From Posidonia oceanica (taxonomy: Eukaryota > Streptophyta > Magnoliopsida > Alismatales > Posidoniaceae), in NCBI GenBank assembly GCA_037176725.1, contig JAZBRS010000044.1:9734001-9798000 (forward strand): DNA of 64,000 nt, in the 5' to 3' direction. The position numbers and the translations under genes were made by a program. This document shows, in pieces, positions 30,530-42,844 of the stretch. The notes below the pieces were generated by a model that made no database searches, had not been told where the DNA came from, and saw nothing but the letters and a program-made list of their open reading frames with translations. Within the stretch, counting starts at the first letter, position 1. Each line of letters opens with the position of its first letter.

Positions 30530-31147
30530 TTGCCCCCCACCGTCAACTCACCCTCGCCTGCCACCCCTGCACTCACAGCCTCTCACAAGCCTGCTCGTCC
30601 TTCCCCGACACGCCCTTTGCAGCAGTTACTACCGGCTGTTGCGCGTCCCGTCTGGCAGGCCTTCCTCTCACAGCTTCCTCCTCCTCGCGCTCGTGGTTTG
30701 AATCCACACTCGAGTGCCCCCCTCCAGATAAAACCAGAACCACCTCCTTCTCCTTCCCCACTGTTTTTTTCTGTGCAATTGAGAGAGCAAGAGAGAACTA
30801 GAGCCCTCTTCTTCCTCCTCTTCCAGAATTCCAAATCCTCCCCCGACTTGCAACCAGCCCCCTCCCTGCTCCCAAATCTCCTGCATTCCACTCCCCAGAT
30901 ACACATCCAAACACCCAGAATCCCCTCCTCCCTCCTCATGCTTCCAGAGCCCAGCAACCAACCCCAAACACCTACAACCTTCACACACACCCAGAACGCC
31001 CTTCCACCTGAAAATTCTCACCCCTCGGCCCATGCCATCTCCACCAAACCCAGCCCAATACTCCCTGAACCTCCACCATCTCAGACCACCCCTCACCTCA
31101 GCTCAAAACCCCCAGCATCACCCCCACACCACCACAAATGCTTGTGA
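30530..31147 (+). other. Pro/Ser-rich open frame in Tat-2 5' LTR, doubtful coding
   Basis: Begins with an ATG-like or near-start codon in a C-rich zone and is interrupted at 31145 where the 3' LTR copy (50340-51101) reads on to a TGA just before the splice-donor-like site. Low complexity. No domain recognised. Confidence 0.22.
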
Positions 31148-32584
31148 CCACATTTCCACCCGAAACGACCACAACCTCAAACTCCCTCCAGAGCACCCTT
31201 CCAACCCAATTCAACCCCGCCTCCACCTTCACTGGACCTCCAGCGAGCCACTGGAGGAATCCCCTCAGCCCAGAGAGCAACATTTCACCCCAGCAACCTG
31301 CAGCTCCACCAGTAGCACCCAAAAAAATCCATCTCCACCTGCAAGCCCGAAAACCTACTTCTGTTCAGTTCCTGAGCTCCGGAGGAGCACTAGCAATCGC
31401 TCCCTGCCGTCGCGCGCCGCCGAAGATGCCTGCAGCAACGCCGACTCCCGCACAACCCACTGAGGTCGGGGGAACGATCCAGCAGTGCAAACAGGTATTT
31501 CTTCTTACTAGTAGCTTAGTTTTAGCCCTCCGTTGCTTCCCAGCCCCTTAGATCTAGGTTTCGGCCCCTAGTTTGCCGAGTCGCCGCCGCTGCGAGTTTG
31601 TCTTCTCTAGTGAGCTGAATCTGCGCTGTCCATGCTCCGGGCATCCGCAGCTCCTCCCAACCGTGCTCCGAGCTCTGCCGAGGTCCCAGGTGCACCACCC
31701 TGCTCTCCCCTTCCGCCGCCGTTGCCTCCAACAGCCAGACCACCTCCAGTAGCCCTCTGTAGAGCTCCGCCGCCGTCGTTAGGTCACCTCAAACGTCGTC
31801 ATGCACCGCCAAGCCCTCCGCGACCTCCGGGGAAGTCTTCTCCAGCCTCCGGACACCTCTGCGCCGCCGCATGCCAGCCTCCGCTGCCATGGTCAGCCTT
31901 CTTCTCCGGCCAGACTTGCTGCCACCTGCAGTTAACTGTAGCACTGTTCATCTGTATAGTTTCAATTTTAGTTTGGTTAGATGCATTAAAATTAATTCCA
32001 GTAGTGTTGTTTTATTACTTTTAGGTCCAATCGTAGTTTAAGTTTCATTTAATTCCTGAATAAAACTATATTGCATTGCTTTTAATTCCTGTCTTTTCTT
32101 TTTATTACATCTTAGTCCTACTGTAGTTCAAAATCTTTTAGCATCCTTTAGTTTTAGTCTAGTAACTTGTTTTCTTTACATTCAAGTCCTGCAGTTGTTA
32201 AAATCATTTAATTTCATGTTTTTATCTTATTACATTACATTTATCTTCTGTAGTTTACTTTATTTACGTTTCAGTCCTCTGTTTTGTTTATCAATCATTT
32301 AAATTCTAAGTTTACCATACTGCATTGCATGTTTTATTCTGTATTTTCTTTTTATTACCTTAAAGTCCTCTGTTCAGTTGGAAATCATTTAATCTCATAC
32401 TTTACCATATTACATTGCACTTTTTATCCTGTATTATGCTTTTATTACTTTCCAGTCCTCTACATGTTAGACATATCATTTAATTTACATTTTACCTTAT
32501 TGTGTTGCATAAAACACTAGCATTTTACTTTATTTGCATCCAGGTCCATTCACAGCATACATTTTATTTTTATGCATTGCATTT

Positions 32585-32960
32585 GACCCCCTGGCTTTTA
32601 AAATAATCGCATCCAGGTCCTCAAGTTTGCATTTGTATTGCATCTAGGCCCTTGAGTTTGCATTTGCATTTCATACAGGTCCCTAGGTTTGCATTTAGTT
32701 GCATCTAGGCCCTGAGTTTGCATTTGCATTGCATCTAGGCCCCTGAGTTTGCATTTGCATTGCATATAGGCCCCTAGGTTTGCATTTAATTGCATCTAGG
32801 CCCTTGAGTTTGCATTTGCATTTCATACAGGTCCCTAGGTTTGCATTTAGTTGCATCTAGGTCGCTGAGCTTGCATTTGCATCACATCTAGGCCCCTGAG
32901 TTTGCATTTGCATTGCATATAAGCCCCTAGGTTTGCAATTAATTGCATTTGGCCCCCCTA
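32585..32960 (+). repeat. GCATTTGCATTGCATCTAGG-type array, Tat-2 5' LTR
   Basis: About 12 units of 28-34 bp of the form TTTGCATTTGCAT-TGCATCTAGGCCCCTGAG. The 3' LTR copy (52230-52500) is shorter, which accounts for part of the 129-bp LTR length difference. Confidence 0.88.
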
Positions 32961-33079
32961 CAATCTCTCCTAATTACATTTAGGTCATTTTCTTGCATTT
33001 TTGCATGCATAACTCCTAATTAGCTTTGCATTCAGCATATGTATTGTTGCATCACCATTCTTGCATGCATTTACCCTGT

Positions 33080-33265
33080 TTTACTTGCATTTGCATTGTT
33101 TTGCATGCCTACATCCTATTTTGCTTGCATTTGCATTGTTTTGCGCGCCCGCATCCGTTCTTGCTTGCATTTGCATTGTTTTGCGTGCCCGCTCTTGTTT
33201 TCCTTCGCCTTTGCACCGTTTTGCGTGCCCACTTTCGTTTCTTGCACCATTTTGCGTGTCTGCTG
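33080..33265 (+). repeat. Short relative of the Tat-1 30-bp array in Tat-2 LTR
   Basis: A few units with TTGCATTGTTTTGCGTGCCC and TTTGCACCGTTTTGCGTGCC, related to the Tat-1 array at 5205-6050. The 3' LTR has fewer units (52630-52750). Confidence 0.8.
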
Positions 33266-33341
33266 TTGTTTTCCTTTGCATATCGCTTGCATGTGTATGG
33301 TTTTACCACTGTTTTGTTTTATCGCTTGCATTTGCATTTAA

Positions 33342-33665
33342 GGCAGTGATGCTTACTGCTTGGAGTTCTCACGAACTAGGGTTCGCCCGGTTCGGAACAC
33401 AGACTGCGCTGCTGAGCACTTAGATTGCACGTTTAATTCCTTGCATGCACTCCATCACTTAGAGCACACCTATGAGCATCTAATGAGGCATTCGTGGCAC
33501 TTAGGCATTCAAAGTATGCATTTCCCTGCGTATGCGAGCGTAAGCCTAGAAAGACCGATTCTCGGGCGTGTCGGGGGTGCCTAACACCTTCCCCGCACGT
33601 AACAGGAGTCCTTACCCTTTCTCATGGCCCGTAATGACCATATTACCATCATCCTAGGCACGAGT
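33342..33665 (+). promoter_or_regulatory. Conserved U5 block, Tat-2 5' LTR
   Basis: Closely matches 6121-6440 of Tat-1. The first hairpin ends ACTGCT here, so one pair becomes G-T. The GCGAGCGTAAGCCTAGAAAG stretch and the GGGTGCCTAACACC hairpin are unchanged. Confidence 0.7.
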
Positions 33666-33787
33666 CACATCATTTGCATCTCATTGCATATCATTTCATC
33701 TGCATTGCATTGCATCTCTTGCTAGGTTTTGTGTGTTTATTCACGCATTTCTCTGGTTTTCCTTGTCTTCTGATTTAATAGACACGA

Positions 33788-33798
33788 TGGCGACTCTG
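33788..33798 (+). promoter_or_regulatory. PBS-like motif inside Tat-2 5' LTR
   Basis: TGGCGACTCTG after AGACACGA, 175 bp before the real PBS and identical to its first 11 bases. Confidence 0.55.
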
Positions 33799-33962
33799 AT
33801 TTGTCTTATCTTCTCCTTTTCTTTCCTTTTTTCCCTTTTTTAAGTGTTTTTGAGTCAAGTCTTCCTTCTCGGATACACCCGCTAATAGTGAACCTGATTC
33901 CGATCGGTGCACGCGAGCTTTGGCAGCGTGCATGGACGATCCGGACACCGGGATTACTATAG

Positions 33963-33980
33963 TGGCGACTCTGCTGGGGA
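33963..33980 (+). promoter_or_regulatory. Primer-binding site of Tat-2 (tRNA-Arg type)
   Basis: TGGCGACTCTGCTGGGGA, one base after the LTR end. Two bases differ from the Tat-1 PBS. Confidence 0.86.
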
Positions 33981-35314
33981 TACTAGACTCCGGCTTTCAT
34001 TTTGGTTTTCTCGCTCGCTTGTTTTTGCAGCTTTGCTTGCCTTGTGCCTTTGCGCCCTTTGCCTGTTTGTTTGCTCCCCTGTGCCAATTCCTAGCGAGTC
34101 GCATCGTAGCAACTCTGCTTGGGTTTTGCACTTCTTTGCCTGCTTTGCCTTGGCATGCTTTATTTTTTTTGCTCTGTCTTCTCTGCTTTGGCTTTCTCGC
34201 TTGTTTACATGCTTTATTCTTTGATCTGCTTTTATTTGCTCTACTGCTTACCTGCCTTTACTTACTTTATTTGCTGGCTCATCATTGCTTTATTTCTCGC
34301 ATTATGCATGCCTACATACTTGTTTGGCAATAATACATACTTTTTGAGTGATGAATGCTTGTCTTACACACTTGCTATGCCACTACACACGCACATGCCT
34401 TGTATATATGCCTTTTGATATGATGAATGTTTCCCCTTCACTATCATGCCCACAAACACTTGCACATGCCATGCACATGTTTTTTGCAATGATGTGTGTT
34501 GTTTGCCTACCATGTTTGGGTGATTTTCTTCCCCTTTTTTTTTTGCACATGCCATGTCAAGGATAGTAGAGACTGATTACTTCCCTTGTGGCTAACTAAA
34601 AATAGCAAGAAAGAAAGAAGTTCTAGGAACAACTAGAGACCTCAACAAACCTGCACCCCCTTTGAGTTAATAAAACACGCAAGATAAAAAACTCTAATCA
34701 TTTGCATGAAGCATCATATAGGGCATGCATCCTCTCATCTGAGTCCACCTATCAGTCTGCGAAGGATGGTCCTGGTCTCTTGTTCCACTGCTTTGGTGTG
34801 GCCCAAGTCAGTCGGTCTGTTCCCCCTTGTCCAAGGGTCGTGTCGGTGCTAGTGGAGGGTACTACCCACGCTTTGGCGGGGTAAGGGCCACCAACGCACC
34901 ACCCTATTATCACCTGAGCTTTGGCCAGGATTTAGACAGGGGACCTACTTTTTCTGACTTGAGTCGGTGACCCGTACACCTGTGAGTACCCAAAGTAGGC
35001 TACCTACTAGGATACACTAGATTGGTGAGGGAGAGCATGCTAGAAAGCATACATGTCATTCATGCCACTAGTTTAACACATTTGCATCTTTCATTCTGTT
35101 TCTAATCCCTGTTTGTTTGTGTTTGTGTCAACAGAGATTGGTAAGTGAGTTCCCTTGCTGGGGCTTGAGTACTGTCCCCTACTGACACCCCTATTGCGAC
35201 TTTTGCTCGCGACCATTCCCCTCTGAGCTATCCGCTTTGGCGACGATAGCTCCTCCTAGGACTCGTCCTTTTTTCCCTAGTCGCAGCCCTATCCTCACGT
35301 GCTCTTGGTCAACA
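33981..35314 (+). other. Tat-2 untranslated leader
   Basis: Similar to 6767-8076. It contains the same conserved islands and the acceptor/donor pair at 35133-35142 (TGTCAACAG, six bases, GTAAGTGAG). No supported ORF. Confidence 0.7.
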
Positions 35315-37430
35315 ATGGCCCAGTTCATTAGTGAGCCTCTTCTTACTCTTGTCACGGAGGGAGTTTCTGCTTCGGCCCCTCTGGTTCCCCCTTCAGCTCC
35401 CTTTGTGCCCCCTATGATGCCAGGGTTTCCCCCTGGCGCCTTTGGTATCCCAGTTCGTCCCAGGGCATTGGCAGACATTTGCCCCTCCGGATCCAGTCGT
35501 CAAGTCCATCTTGGTGACCGTCACTAACATTCCGGAGATGCCTCTGACCCCTCCTTCTCAGGGATACGCCACCCTTGACGCCCCTTCTGTTGCTGCGATG
35601 ACTCTTGCTGTAGGACCTCTTTCCCCTGGACAGTCTGTGTCCATGCCACTTGCTTCTCATCCCTCGTTGGCACTGCACTTCAGCGTTCCCGTTGATGGGA
35701 CACCTGAGGCACAGTACCAGCACCTGATGGAGCTTGGCCAGAGACTGCAGGGCATGGCTCTATCGGTTCATCCCCCCTTCATTCCTGCCGTTCCTGAGGT
35801 TCCCCTGCGGCTAGTTCCTACATATCATGCATTTGCCACTGCACCTCCGCTTAGACTATCGTCTCAGTTGCTCACGGTTCCGACGATGGGGGCACGGTTT
35901 CCGCCTCCCACAGCACAACACATAGCACTGCATGCACCTCCGCCACCTAGTGGCCAGTCCTTCGAGCTGGTTGGAGCACAGTACCCCACTGGCTCGCTGT
36001 CTGGCATCCCGCCTGTGCAGCAATTGATGCTCCAACACACTACACCTTCCACTGCACAGCATGTCATTTATCCTCCTCCCCTGCATCAGATCCAGAATCC
36101 TGCATACATCCCATCATACATCATACCAGCGCACGGATACGCCGGCCATCCCGTTGCTCCACTAGGCGATGCTATGGTAGATTCGGAGGAGCACTTAGGT
36201 GTGACCCACTCAGCGTATGTGCTCGCTACCCCTGCCGATCCCTCTCTTGCGGTAGTAAATCTAGACCCCATCAATAACAGGATGGACGTCTTCGAGAAGG
36301 CACTACGACTAGTGCAGGGTACTGAACACCAGACCTACCAGTTCCGGGACCTCTGCTACTTTCCAGAGGTGGTACTCCCACTGAAGTTCAAAATCTCGGA
36401 CTTCGATAAATATAATGGTAAGGGCTATCCCATAGCACATCTGAAGGCGTATTGCGGTGATCTCGCTCAGCTCTAAGCTGACGAGAGGTTGTTGATCTGC
36501 CTGTTCTAGAAAAGCTTGACCGGCCCGGCACTCAAGTGGTTCACCTCACTTGATATGTCAGCCATCAAGACTTGGAACGACCTCAGTCAGGTGTTCTTGG
36601 AACAATATTCCTTCAACCTTGACCTGGTCCTAAAGCGAGCGGACCTGGTCGCAACCAAGCAGAATCCCAGCGAGCCGTTCGGGGAGTACGTCGGCCGCTA
36701 GCATGCTCTTGCTTCACAAGTTCGAGATATACCCTCTGACGAGGAGTCTATTGAGATCGTTATCAAGGGGGCGCAGCCATCTCTCGGGGCTCTACTTAGC
36801 ATTCAACCTGTCACTACTTTTGCAGCACTAATTCGAGCTGGAGCATGCGTGGAGAGTTCGTTGCGGAGTGGCAACTTTCCCGCTCTCTCTGCGTTCGCTA
36901 AGTAGGCCGCGACCAGCAACAACAGTGCCAACAATATCACCACCAACAACAATGGCGGTAGCAACAGCAATCGTCCCAAGAAGAAAGATTCTCCGAAGAC
37001 CGCTGTTGCATACGTCGATTCCCCTACTGCGCCTGTTCATCTGGCATCTCGGCCTACCCCAGCTCAGATGGTGTATGCTCCTGCACCTAGGAATCTCCCC
37101 ACACCACAAATCACCACCACTGCTCGACCAGTCTATCCCGCCGCACCGGTTCAGCAAGGACAATACCCAAGGCAAAGACGACCTCCCACAGAACGGCGGA
37201 AGTTCGCCCCACTGGTGCAACCACTGAATGCCATCTTGCCAAAGGTTGTGTCGCTCCTGAGATTCCCAGAGGTTTGCCCGCCCCCAAACCCCTTGCTGCA
37301 TTGGTATAAGGCGAACCTCTTTTGCAATTTCCAATGAAGCGTCGGGCATTCGACGGACAATTGCTTCACCCTGCGGAATGCTATTCAGGACTTGATCGAA
37401 TCGGGAACGATTGTGAACGACACCCACGAG
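35315..37430 (+). pseudogene. gag: Tat-2 gag region
   Basis: Pro/Ser-rich N-terminus, then the gag core (LKWFTSLDMSAIKTWNDLSQ near 36530, EPFGEYVGR, IEIVIKGAQPSLGALL) and the C-terminal GHSTDNC-like motif followed by AIQDLIESGTI (37340-37410). Two bases are missing near 35440 relative to Tat-1, so the first 40-odd codons are in another frame. Stops at 36474 and 36507 (CAG in Tat-1), 36699 (TGG), 36903 (shared) and 37335 (CGA). Confidence 0.9.
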
Positions 37431-38324
37431 CTATCCACTCCTGCATCCACACATGCATCTGCTCATTCATCTGTTCCTCCTCATCCCAGCATCGTCCGCC
37501 AACCTCTACCGGAGCACTCTTATCCGGGAGGTGCGGGAACCTTAGGAATTCACTCTCTTTTCACTTCTGGGCCTACCACGTCTGTGGTAGACCCTTCTGA
37601 GCTCATCTCTGATACCTCCGAGCCCTTTCTTGTCAATCTCTATCTTGCGGCTGTTGCCGGCTCCGAGTCGGGAGTTCACATGATCTGACCGTGTGCCAGG
37701 CCGGAGCGCTCCTTCATGCCGCCCGCTGTGCTTCCTCAAGCTCAATCCCCTGTACACCTCCTAGCTAGGGCCCAACCTAGATCCCTTGTCCATCTCTTAG
37801 GACGGCCTCAGTTAGGATCCCCTGTACACCTTTTAGGTAGACCTCAGCCTACCCCTGCCTTCCCTCCCCAACAACCTTATCCATCTCCCCAGAATCCAAT
37901 AGGCACCCCTGCAGCCCCTCCTGTGCTCGCTGCACGTGCTCTCGTGGTTATTGATTTAACTCGGGACACCCATCGCGTACCATACAGCTATGCCACAGAA
38001 ATGTGTGCGGAAGTGACGCGATCGGGGAGGGTCTACAGACCCACAGCATCGGCGGTTAGGCCAAACCATCCAGAACCTGCTGTGCCCCAACCCTCTAGCC
38101 AACTCGTAGCAGGCCAGACCTCTAGCCAACCCGTAGTGGGCCAACCCTCAAGCCAACCCCCTATACCTGTCCCCTTAGAACTTGCCACCAAAGCCACCCC
38201 TCTTGCTGGCAAGAAGAACCAACCCAAGGCTGACATTACCTCTTAGCTTAAGAAGGTTAAAGCCGATATTTCAATTTGGGACCTTATACACTCCTCTTCT
38301 GAATACCGCGAGGCTTTTCTTCGC

Positions 38325-38999
38325 ATGTTCCAAGTAATCCATGTGTCCCAGACTATCGAACCTTCAGCCTTGGAAAGCATGGTAGGGATGATTGCGGAGC
38401 CTCAGATCATCTCTTTCATGAGCGATGAACTGCCTCCGGTGGGGATTAATCATAACCAACCCTTGTTTGTCACGGTTCAGTTCAAAAACTTCTGTATTCC
38501 CCTCACGCTGGTTGATAACGGGTCAGGCCTTAATGTCTGCCCTTTGCGTACTGCAACAAAGCTCGGATTCAAAGCTGAGGATATCACTCCAGCTATAAAG
38601 GGAATGACAGCTTTTGATAATACCCACCATGACGCTCTAGGGATTCTAATTATTCCTCTTACCATTGGCCTGGTTGTATTCGAGGTAGAATTCTACATCG
38701 TTGACTTGAAGCCTAATTTTAACTTCCTGCTTGGGCGTCCTTGGCTCCACAAGCATCAGGTCCACCCTTCGACCCTCCATCGCATGATAAAGTACCGCCG
38801 CGACGACGATGTCATTGTCGTCATGGCAGAGAACTTTGAGAAGGAGCAGATCAAGGCAGTCTCCCCCGTCTCTTCACAAACTGTCCCTTTTGACCCTGAA
38901 ATCTCTGATGCTTTGTATCACGTTAATCGGTGCGAGCCGGTTAACTTCATTCCTGATCTTGAACGCGTCAACTCCTTGGCCGTTCACAATAACCCTTTC
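38325..38999 (+). pseudogene. Tat-2 aspartic protease
   Basis: Open through the whole domain. DELPPVGINHNQPL, then the active-site LVDNGSGLNV (Asp at 38514-38516), the DNTHHDALGILIIPL block, VEFYIVDLKPNFNFLLGRPW and the MIKYRRDDDVIVVMAENFEK tail. This copy shows that the Tat-1 break at 11440 is a later 1-bp loss. The Asp-Asn-Gly-Ser-Gly active-site form is the same as in Tat-1. Confidence 0.9.
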
Positions 39000-39002
39000 T
39001 AG

Positions 39003-39125
39003 ATGGTCGAGAATGTCTGTCACAGGTGGGGTTACGTTATGGGCACACCACTCGGGCGATACAGCCAGGTGATCGCAGAGCCGATCATAGCGGAGGAGTG
39101 GAGAAAAGCAGAAGGTCTCGGTTAC
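39003..39125 (+). pseudogene. G-patch-like segment after Tat-2 protease
   Basis: GYVMGTPLGRYSQVIAEPI then GLGY. One glycine of the Tat-1 version is lost. A 1-bp deletion follows near 39125. Confidence 0.5.
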
Positions 39126-40893
39126 AAGCCAAGCCCAACGAAGATGAATGCTTTCAGCTAAAGAATCAGAAGACAGTCATCCCTAGGGACCTCACTAACT
39201 TCACCAGTGCAGGTACTCTGGGTTCAATCGATGGTCAAGCCGCGGTGCCGATAGAAGAATAGGTCTGCATTGAGGACTACTACTCGGATGAGGAGCAGTC
39301 TGGCACAGTAGAGGCGGCCCAAACCTGTGGCAAAGTTTTGATCAGCACAGAGGCACCTTGGTCGGTTTGTCTGGCCCTACCTTCAACAGATACAGCAGCC
39401 AATTTAGCAGGCCCTGTGGCAGGACTGACAAGCTTTCACATTTCTACAGCCACATCAGCATCACAGGCACCAGCAACAGCGGCAGCTCAGAAGTCAGGGA
39501 CACCCCTTTAGGCACAGTTAGCCAGTCTGCCTGCGGCCGCAGTCGCATCAGCACAGCTGTTACCCTCTCTAGAGGGTCAATCAGCCAGTTTAGCCAGCAG
39601 CGCGACTCGGCCCACTTCAGTAGCCGTATCATAGAGAATGCAGTCGGCACTGTCCGCGGTTCCTGCCGCAAAACAGTAACCCTCGTGGCAGGCCCCATGG
39701 CGTCAAAGGCCACACCCTCACTGTCACTACAAGATGTAGAGGTCCAGTCGAGCAGCACAGCCTCCCAGCCATCGGGCACTCAGAAGAGCAGCTTTGCCTA
39801 CCCCCCAACTGTAGCAGTGACTTTGGCAGCGCACCCATATGCGGCCCCGTTGACCAATCTGTTTGGATCTCTGATCATGAAGCTGCCGCAATCAGGCATG
39901 CTTGTAGGCCAGACAATGCAAGTATCCAGGGCGGTAGTACATCTAGCAGCCGGGCCAAAGCCAGCGGTCCTCGGTGCCTACTACGTCAACTCACCCTCGG
40001 ATGAGGAGGAAGGAGCGACGGTTGAGACCCAAGTCGACTCGTGGATGGGAGACTTAGAGCTACTATACCTGGAACAGCTCAAGTCGCTGGCAGAGGACCT
40101 AGCAGAGCACCAAACAGCGGAAAGGAAAGGGAAAACCGTGGTTATGGACCCTCCCCTATAGGAACACCATGCCTTTACCATGGTCTTAGAAGAAGACTCA
40201 GCAACGGCAGACTCCACTAGACCGGATGAGCTCATCACTTTGCAACCATAAGGCAGGTCTAGGTGGTTTGTGCAGCACATGCCCCACTCAAGTAGTGCAG
40301 CAAGCGGCAGTACCCAGATCAGCCGCTAGTCCGGCATACCCTCCGCAAGTACACTAGAAGACGCGAAGGAGGAAACACTGGCAGTGCAGACAGCAACTGA
40401 GTCAACAGTCCAAGCGGTAATAGAGCTAAAAGCAGCATCAGTAACAGAGTTATCAGTAGCCTCAGCAGCAGGGCCATCAGCAGCATCATTGACAGAGTCA
40501 GCAGAACCATCAGCAGAGTTAGTGGTAGAGCGCTCAACAAAATCAGCCAGGTCAGAGCAGGTAGAGGAAGTTGCCAGGATGGAGGTCGCACACCGAGGAT
40601 ACAAGAACACTCGAGTAGGTGTGACCATCTTGAAGCGCCACCAGGGCCAAGCAGTGGAACATATACACTCTTTCGATATCACAAACCCCACTTTTGAGAA
40701 AGAGATCCTCTTGGAACTTATTGCATATGGAGAGGAGGATGATACGGGCGATGATGAGAATGATGAACCATTGCTCGAGTTCCGGCCCTATGACGACGAT
40801 CCAGAAGGCCCCAACCTCCATGTTGAAGAAGAAACAGAAGTTGTCAATATCGGCACAACTGACAAAGCTAGAGAGGTCCGTATCAGTGCCTAG
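39126..40893 (+). pseudogene. Tat-2 linker between protease and RT
   Basis: Shares DLTNFTSAG, YYSDEEQSG and the SWMGDLELLYLEQLKSLAED block with Tat-1. The rest is Ala/Ser/Thr/Val-rich and poorly conserved, with a frame change near 39650. It ends at the shared TAG (40891). Confidence 0.72.
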
Positions 40894-41820
40894 CTATCAT
40901 CCCAGGCCAAAGCAGAGTTCATCGCATTCCTGAAAGAGTATGCGGATGTCTTCGCCTGGAGCTATGAGGACATGGTCGGCCTCGATGTCGAGATTGTGGT
41001 GCACAACCTGCCCTTGAATCCAGATGCCAAGCCTGTAAAGCAGAAACTGAGAAGATGGCGACCGCAGTGGCTGCTCATGATCAAAGAAGAGATCATGAAG
41101 CAGCACAAAGTCAATTTCCTGAAGGTCGTCCTTTATCCTGAGTGGCTTGCAAACATTGTGCCTGTGCCCAAGAAAGATGGCCGAGTCCAGATTTGTATCG
41201 ACTATAGGGACCTGAACAAGGCAAGTCCCAAGGACAATTTCCCATTGCCTCACATTGATGTCCTAGTCGACAATAATGTGGGCCACAAGATGCTTTCCTT
41301 CATGGACGGCTTCTCCGGTTATAACCAGATCAAAATGGCAAAAGAAGACATGGAAAAGACTTCATTCATCACCCCCTGGGGAGTCTTCTGCTACCAAGTT
41401 ATGCCGTTTGGGCTGAAGAATGCTGGCGCAACCTATCAGAGGGCCAGGACTGCACTTTTTCACGACCTCATGCACCAAGAAGTGGAGGTCTATGTAGATG
41501 ATATGATTGCCAAAACCAAAGAGCCTGAGGATCACCTTGCCTGTTTGAAGAAGCTCTTTGATCGCTTGAGAAAGTACAAGCTGCGCCTTAACCCCAATAA
41601 ATGTGTATTCGGGGTATCTTCTGGCAAACTTCTGAGCTACATTGTTAGCCAAAGGGGGATTGAAGTGGACCCAATGAAGGGAAAAGCCATCGTGGACATG
41701 CCCCCCAAGACTGAAAAGGAGGTCAGGGGCTTGCTAGGGCATTTACAATAGATCAGTCGCTTCATTGCACAGCTTACGCCCATCTACAAGCCAATATTCA
41801 AGCTCCTGAAGAAGAATGCA
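40894..41820 (+). pseudogene. Tat-2 reverse transcriptase
   Basis: Open from 40894 to the TAG at 41749. All RT motifs are present: VPVPKKDGRVQICIDYRDL, FMDGFSGYNQIKMA, PFGLKNAGATYQRA, YVDD at 41491-41502, and the primer-grip and thumb region up to GLLGHLQ. Tat-1 has the same protein with a stop at the Trp codon kept here (TPWGVF). Confidence 0.95.
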
Positions 41821-42303
41821 CAGATCGATTGGAGTGAGGAGTGCTAGGCTGCATTTGACAAGATCAAGTAGCTGTTGATCAAGCCTCCTATCTTGGTACC
41901 CCCCACGCCAAGGAGACCTTTGCTTCTCTACCTTTCTACCACGTAGCATTCCATGGGCGCCGTCTTGGGCCAACATGATGAGTCGGGTAGAAAGGAGCGC
42001 GCCATTTATTACCTGAGCAAGAAGTTCAATGAATGCGAAGCCAGGTACAGCACAATAGAGAAGACTTGCCTATCTCTTGTCTGGGCTGCACAGAATCTAA
42101 GGCATTATATGATGGCATACCCAGTTCAGCTCTTGTGCCGGCATGATCCTATCAAGTTCGTCTTCCAGAAGCTGATCATGGTGGGTAGATGTGTTAAGTG
42201 GCAGGTGCTGCTGTCTCAGTACGACATCACCTTTGTCACTCAGAAGTCCTTGAAGGGCCAAGCCATAGCAGACCATATTGCTGATTTCCCTCTACCTGAA
42301 TAC
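41821..42303 (+). pseudogene. Tat-2 first RNase H (gypsy type, degenerate)
   Basis: Same degenerate domain as Tat-1, with AIYYLSKKFNECEARYSTIE and VKWQVLLSQYDITFVTQKS. Stops at 41845, 41869 and 41944 are all CAG in Tat-1. The catalytic Asp site is lost here too. Confidence 0.85.
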
Positions 42304-42390
42304 TAGCCACTCTAGACGCAATTCCCAGACGAGGATATTTTCTTTGCAATGGAGGACTCTGAGGAGAAGGACCTTGAAGATCAAGAGCAA

Positions 42391-42780
42391 TGGCAGTTGT
42401 ACTTAGATGGCGCTGTCAACAAGAAGGGCCGAGGCGTAGGCTCAGTGCTGACAACGCCTCAGGGATAGATGATTCCCTTCGCAAGGAAGCTGACCTTCAA
42501 ATGCACCAACAACGAGGCAGAATATGAAGCATGCATCCTAGGACTGAAAGTCGCCCTCGAGCATGAGGTACAGAAGCTGCTTGTGCACAGCGATGCCATG
42601 CTGGTGATTTCTCAAGTGAATGGCGACTAGATGACAAAGGATCCAAAGTTACTGCCATATCACGAACACCTACTGAAGCTGATAGAAGAATTTGCAAGCA
42701 TCTGCGAGCATCCGCTTCACATACTTGAACAGAGCGAGGAATGCATATATAGATGCGTTGGCAACCTTAGCGTCCTGGCT
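42391..42780 (+). pseudogene. Tat-2 second RNase H (archaeal type)
   Basis: WQLYLDGAVNKKG (Asp kept), NNEAEYEACILGL (Glu), VHSDAMLVISQV (Asp) and ARNAYIDALATL (Asp). Stops at 42466 (CAG in Tat-1) and 42628 (TGG in Tat-1). A 10-bp tandem duplication near 42695-42715 shifts the frame before the last motif. Confidence 0.9.
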
Positions 42781-42844
42781 CAGTATACCTGAAGACAGCA
42801 CAGTGGATGTATCAGTTACTCGCATAGAACAGCCTGCACACTGC

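Larger units (their letters stand above)
31495..33342 (+). other. Proposed leader intron inside Tat-2 5' LTR
   Basis: Edges AACAG|GTATTT and TTTGCATTTAAG|GCAGTG correspond to those in Tat-1 (3100 and 6120). T-rich body with GCAT-type repeats. Inferred from sequence and from conservation that resumes at the acceptor. Confidence 0.45.
29206..33961 (+). repeat. 5' LTR of Tat-2
   Basis: Starts TGTAGACACCC and ends TACTATA (3' LTR: TACTACA), one base before the PBS. Zones: A-rich tract with many AACCCTAA motifs (29290-30230), C/T-rich stretch (30230-30480), C-rich exon-like zone (30480-31495), T-rich zone with GCAT repeats (31495-33342) and conserved terminal zone (33342-33961). Confidence 0.95.
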
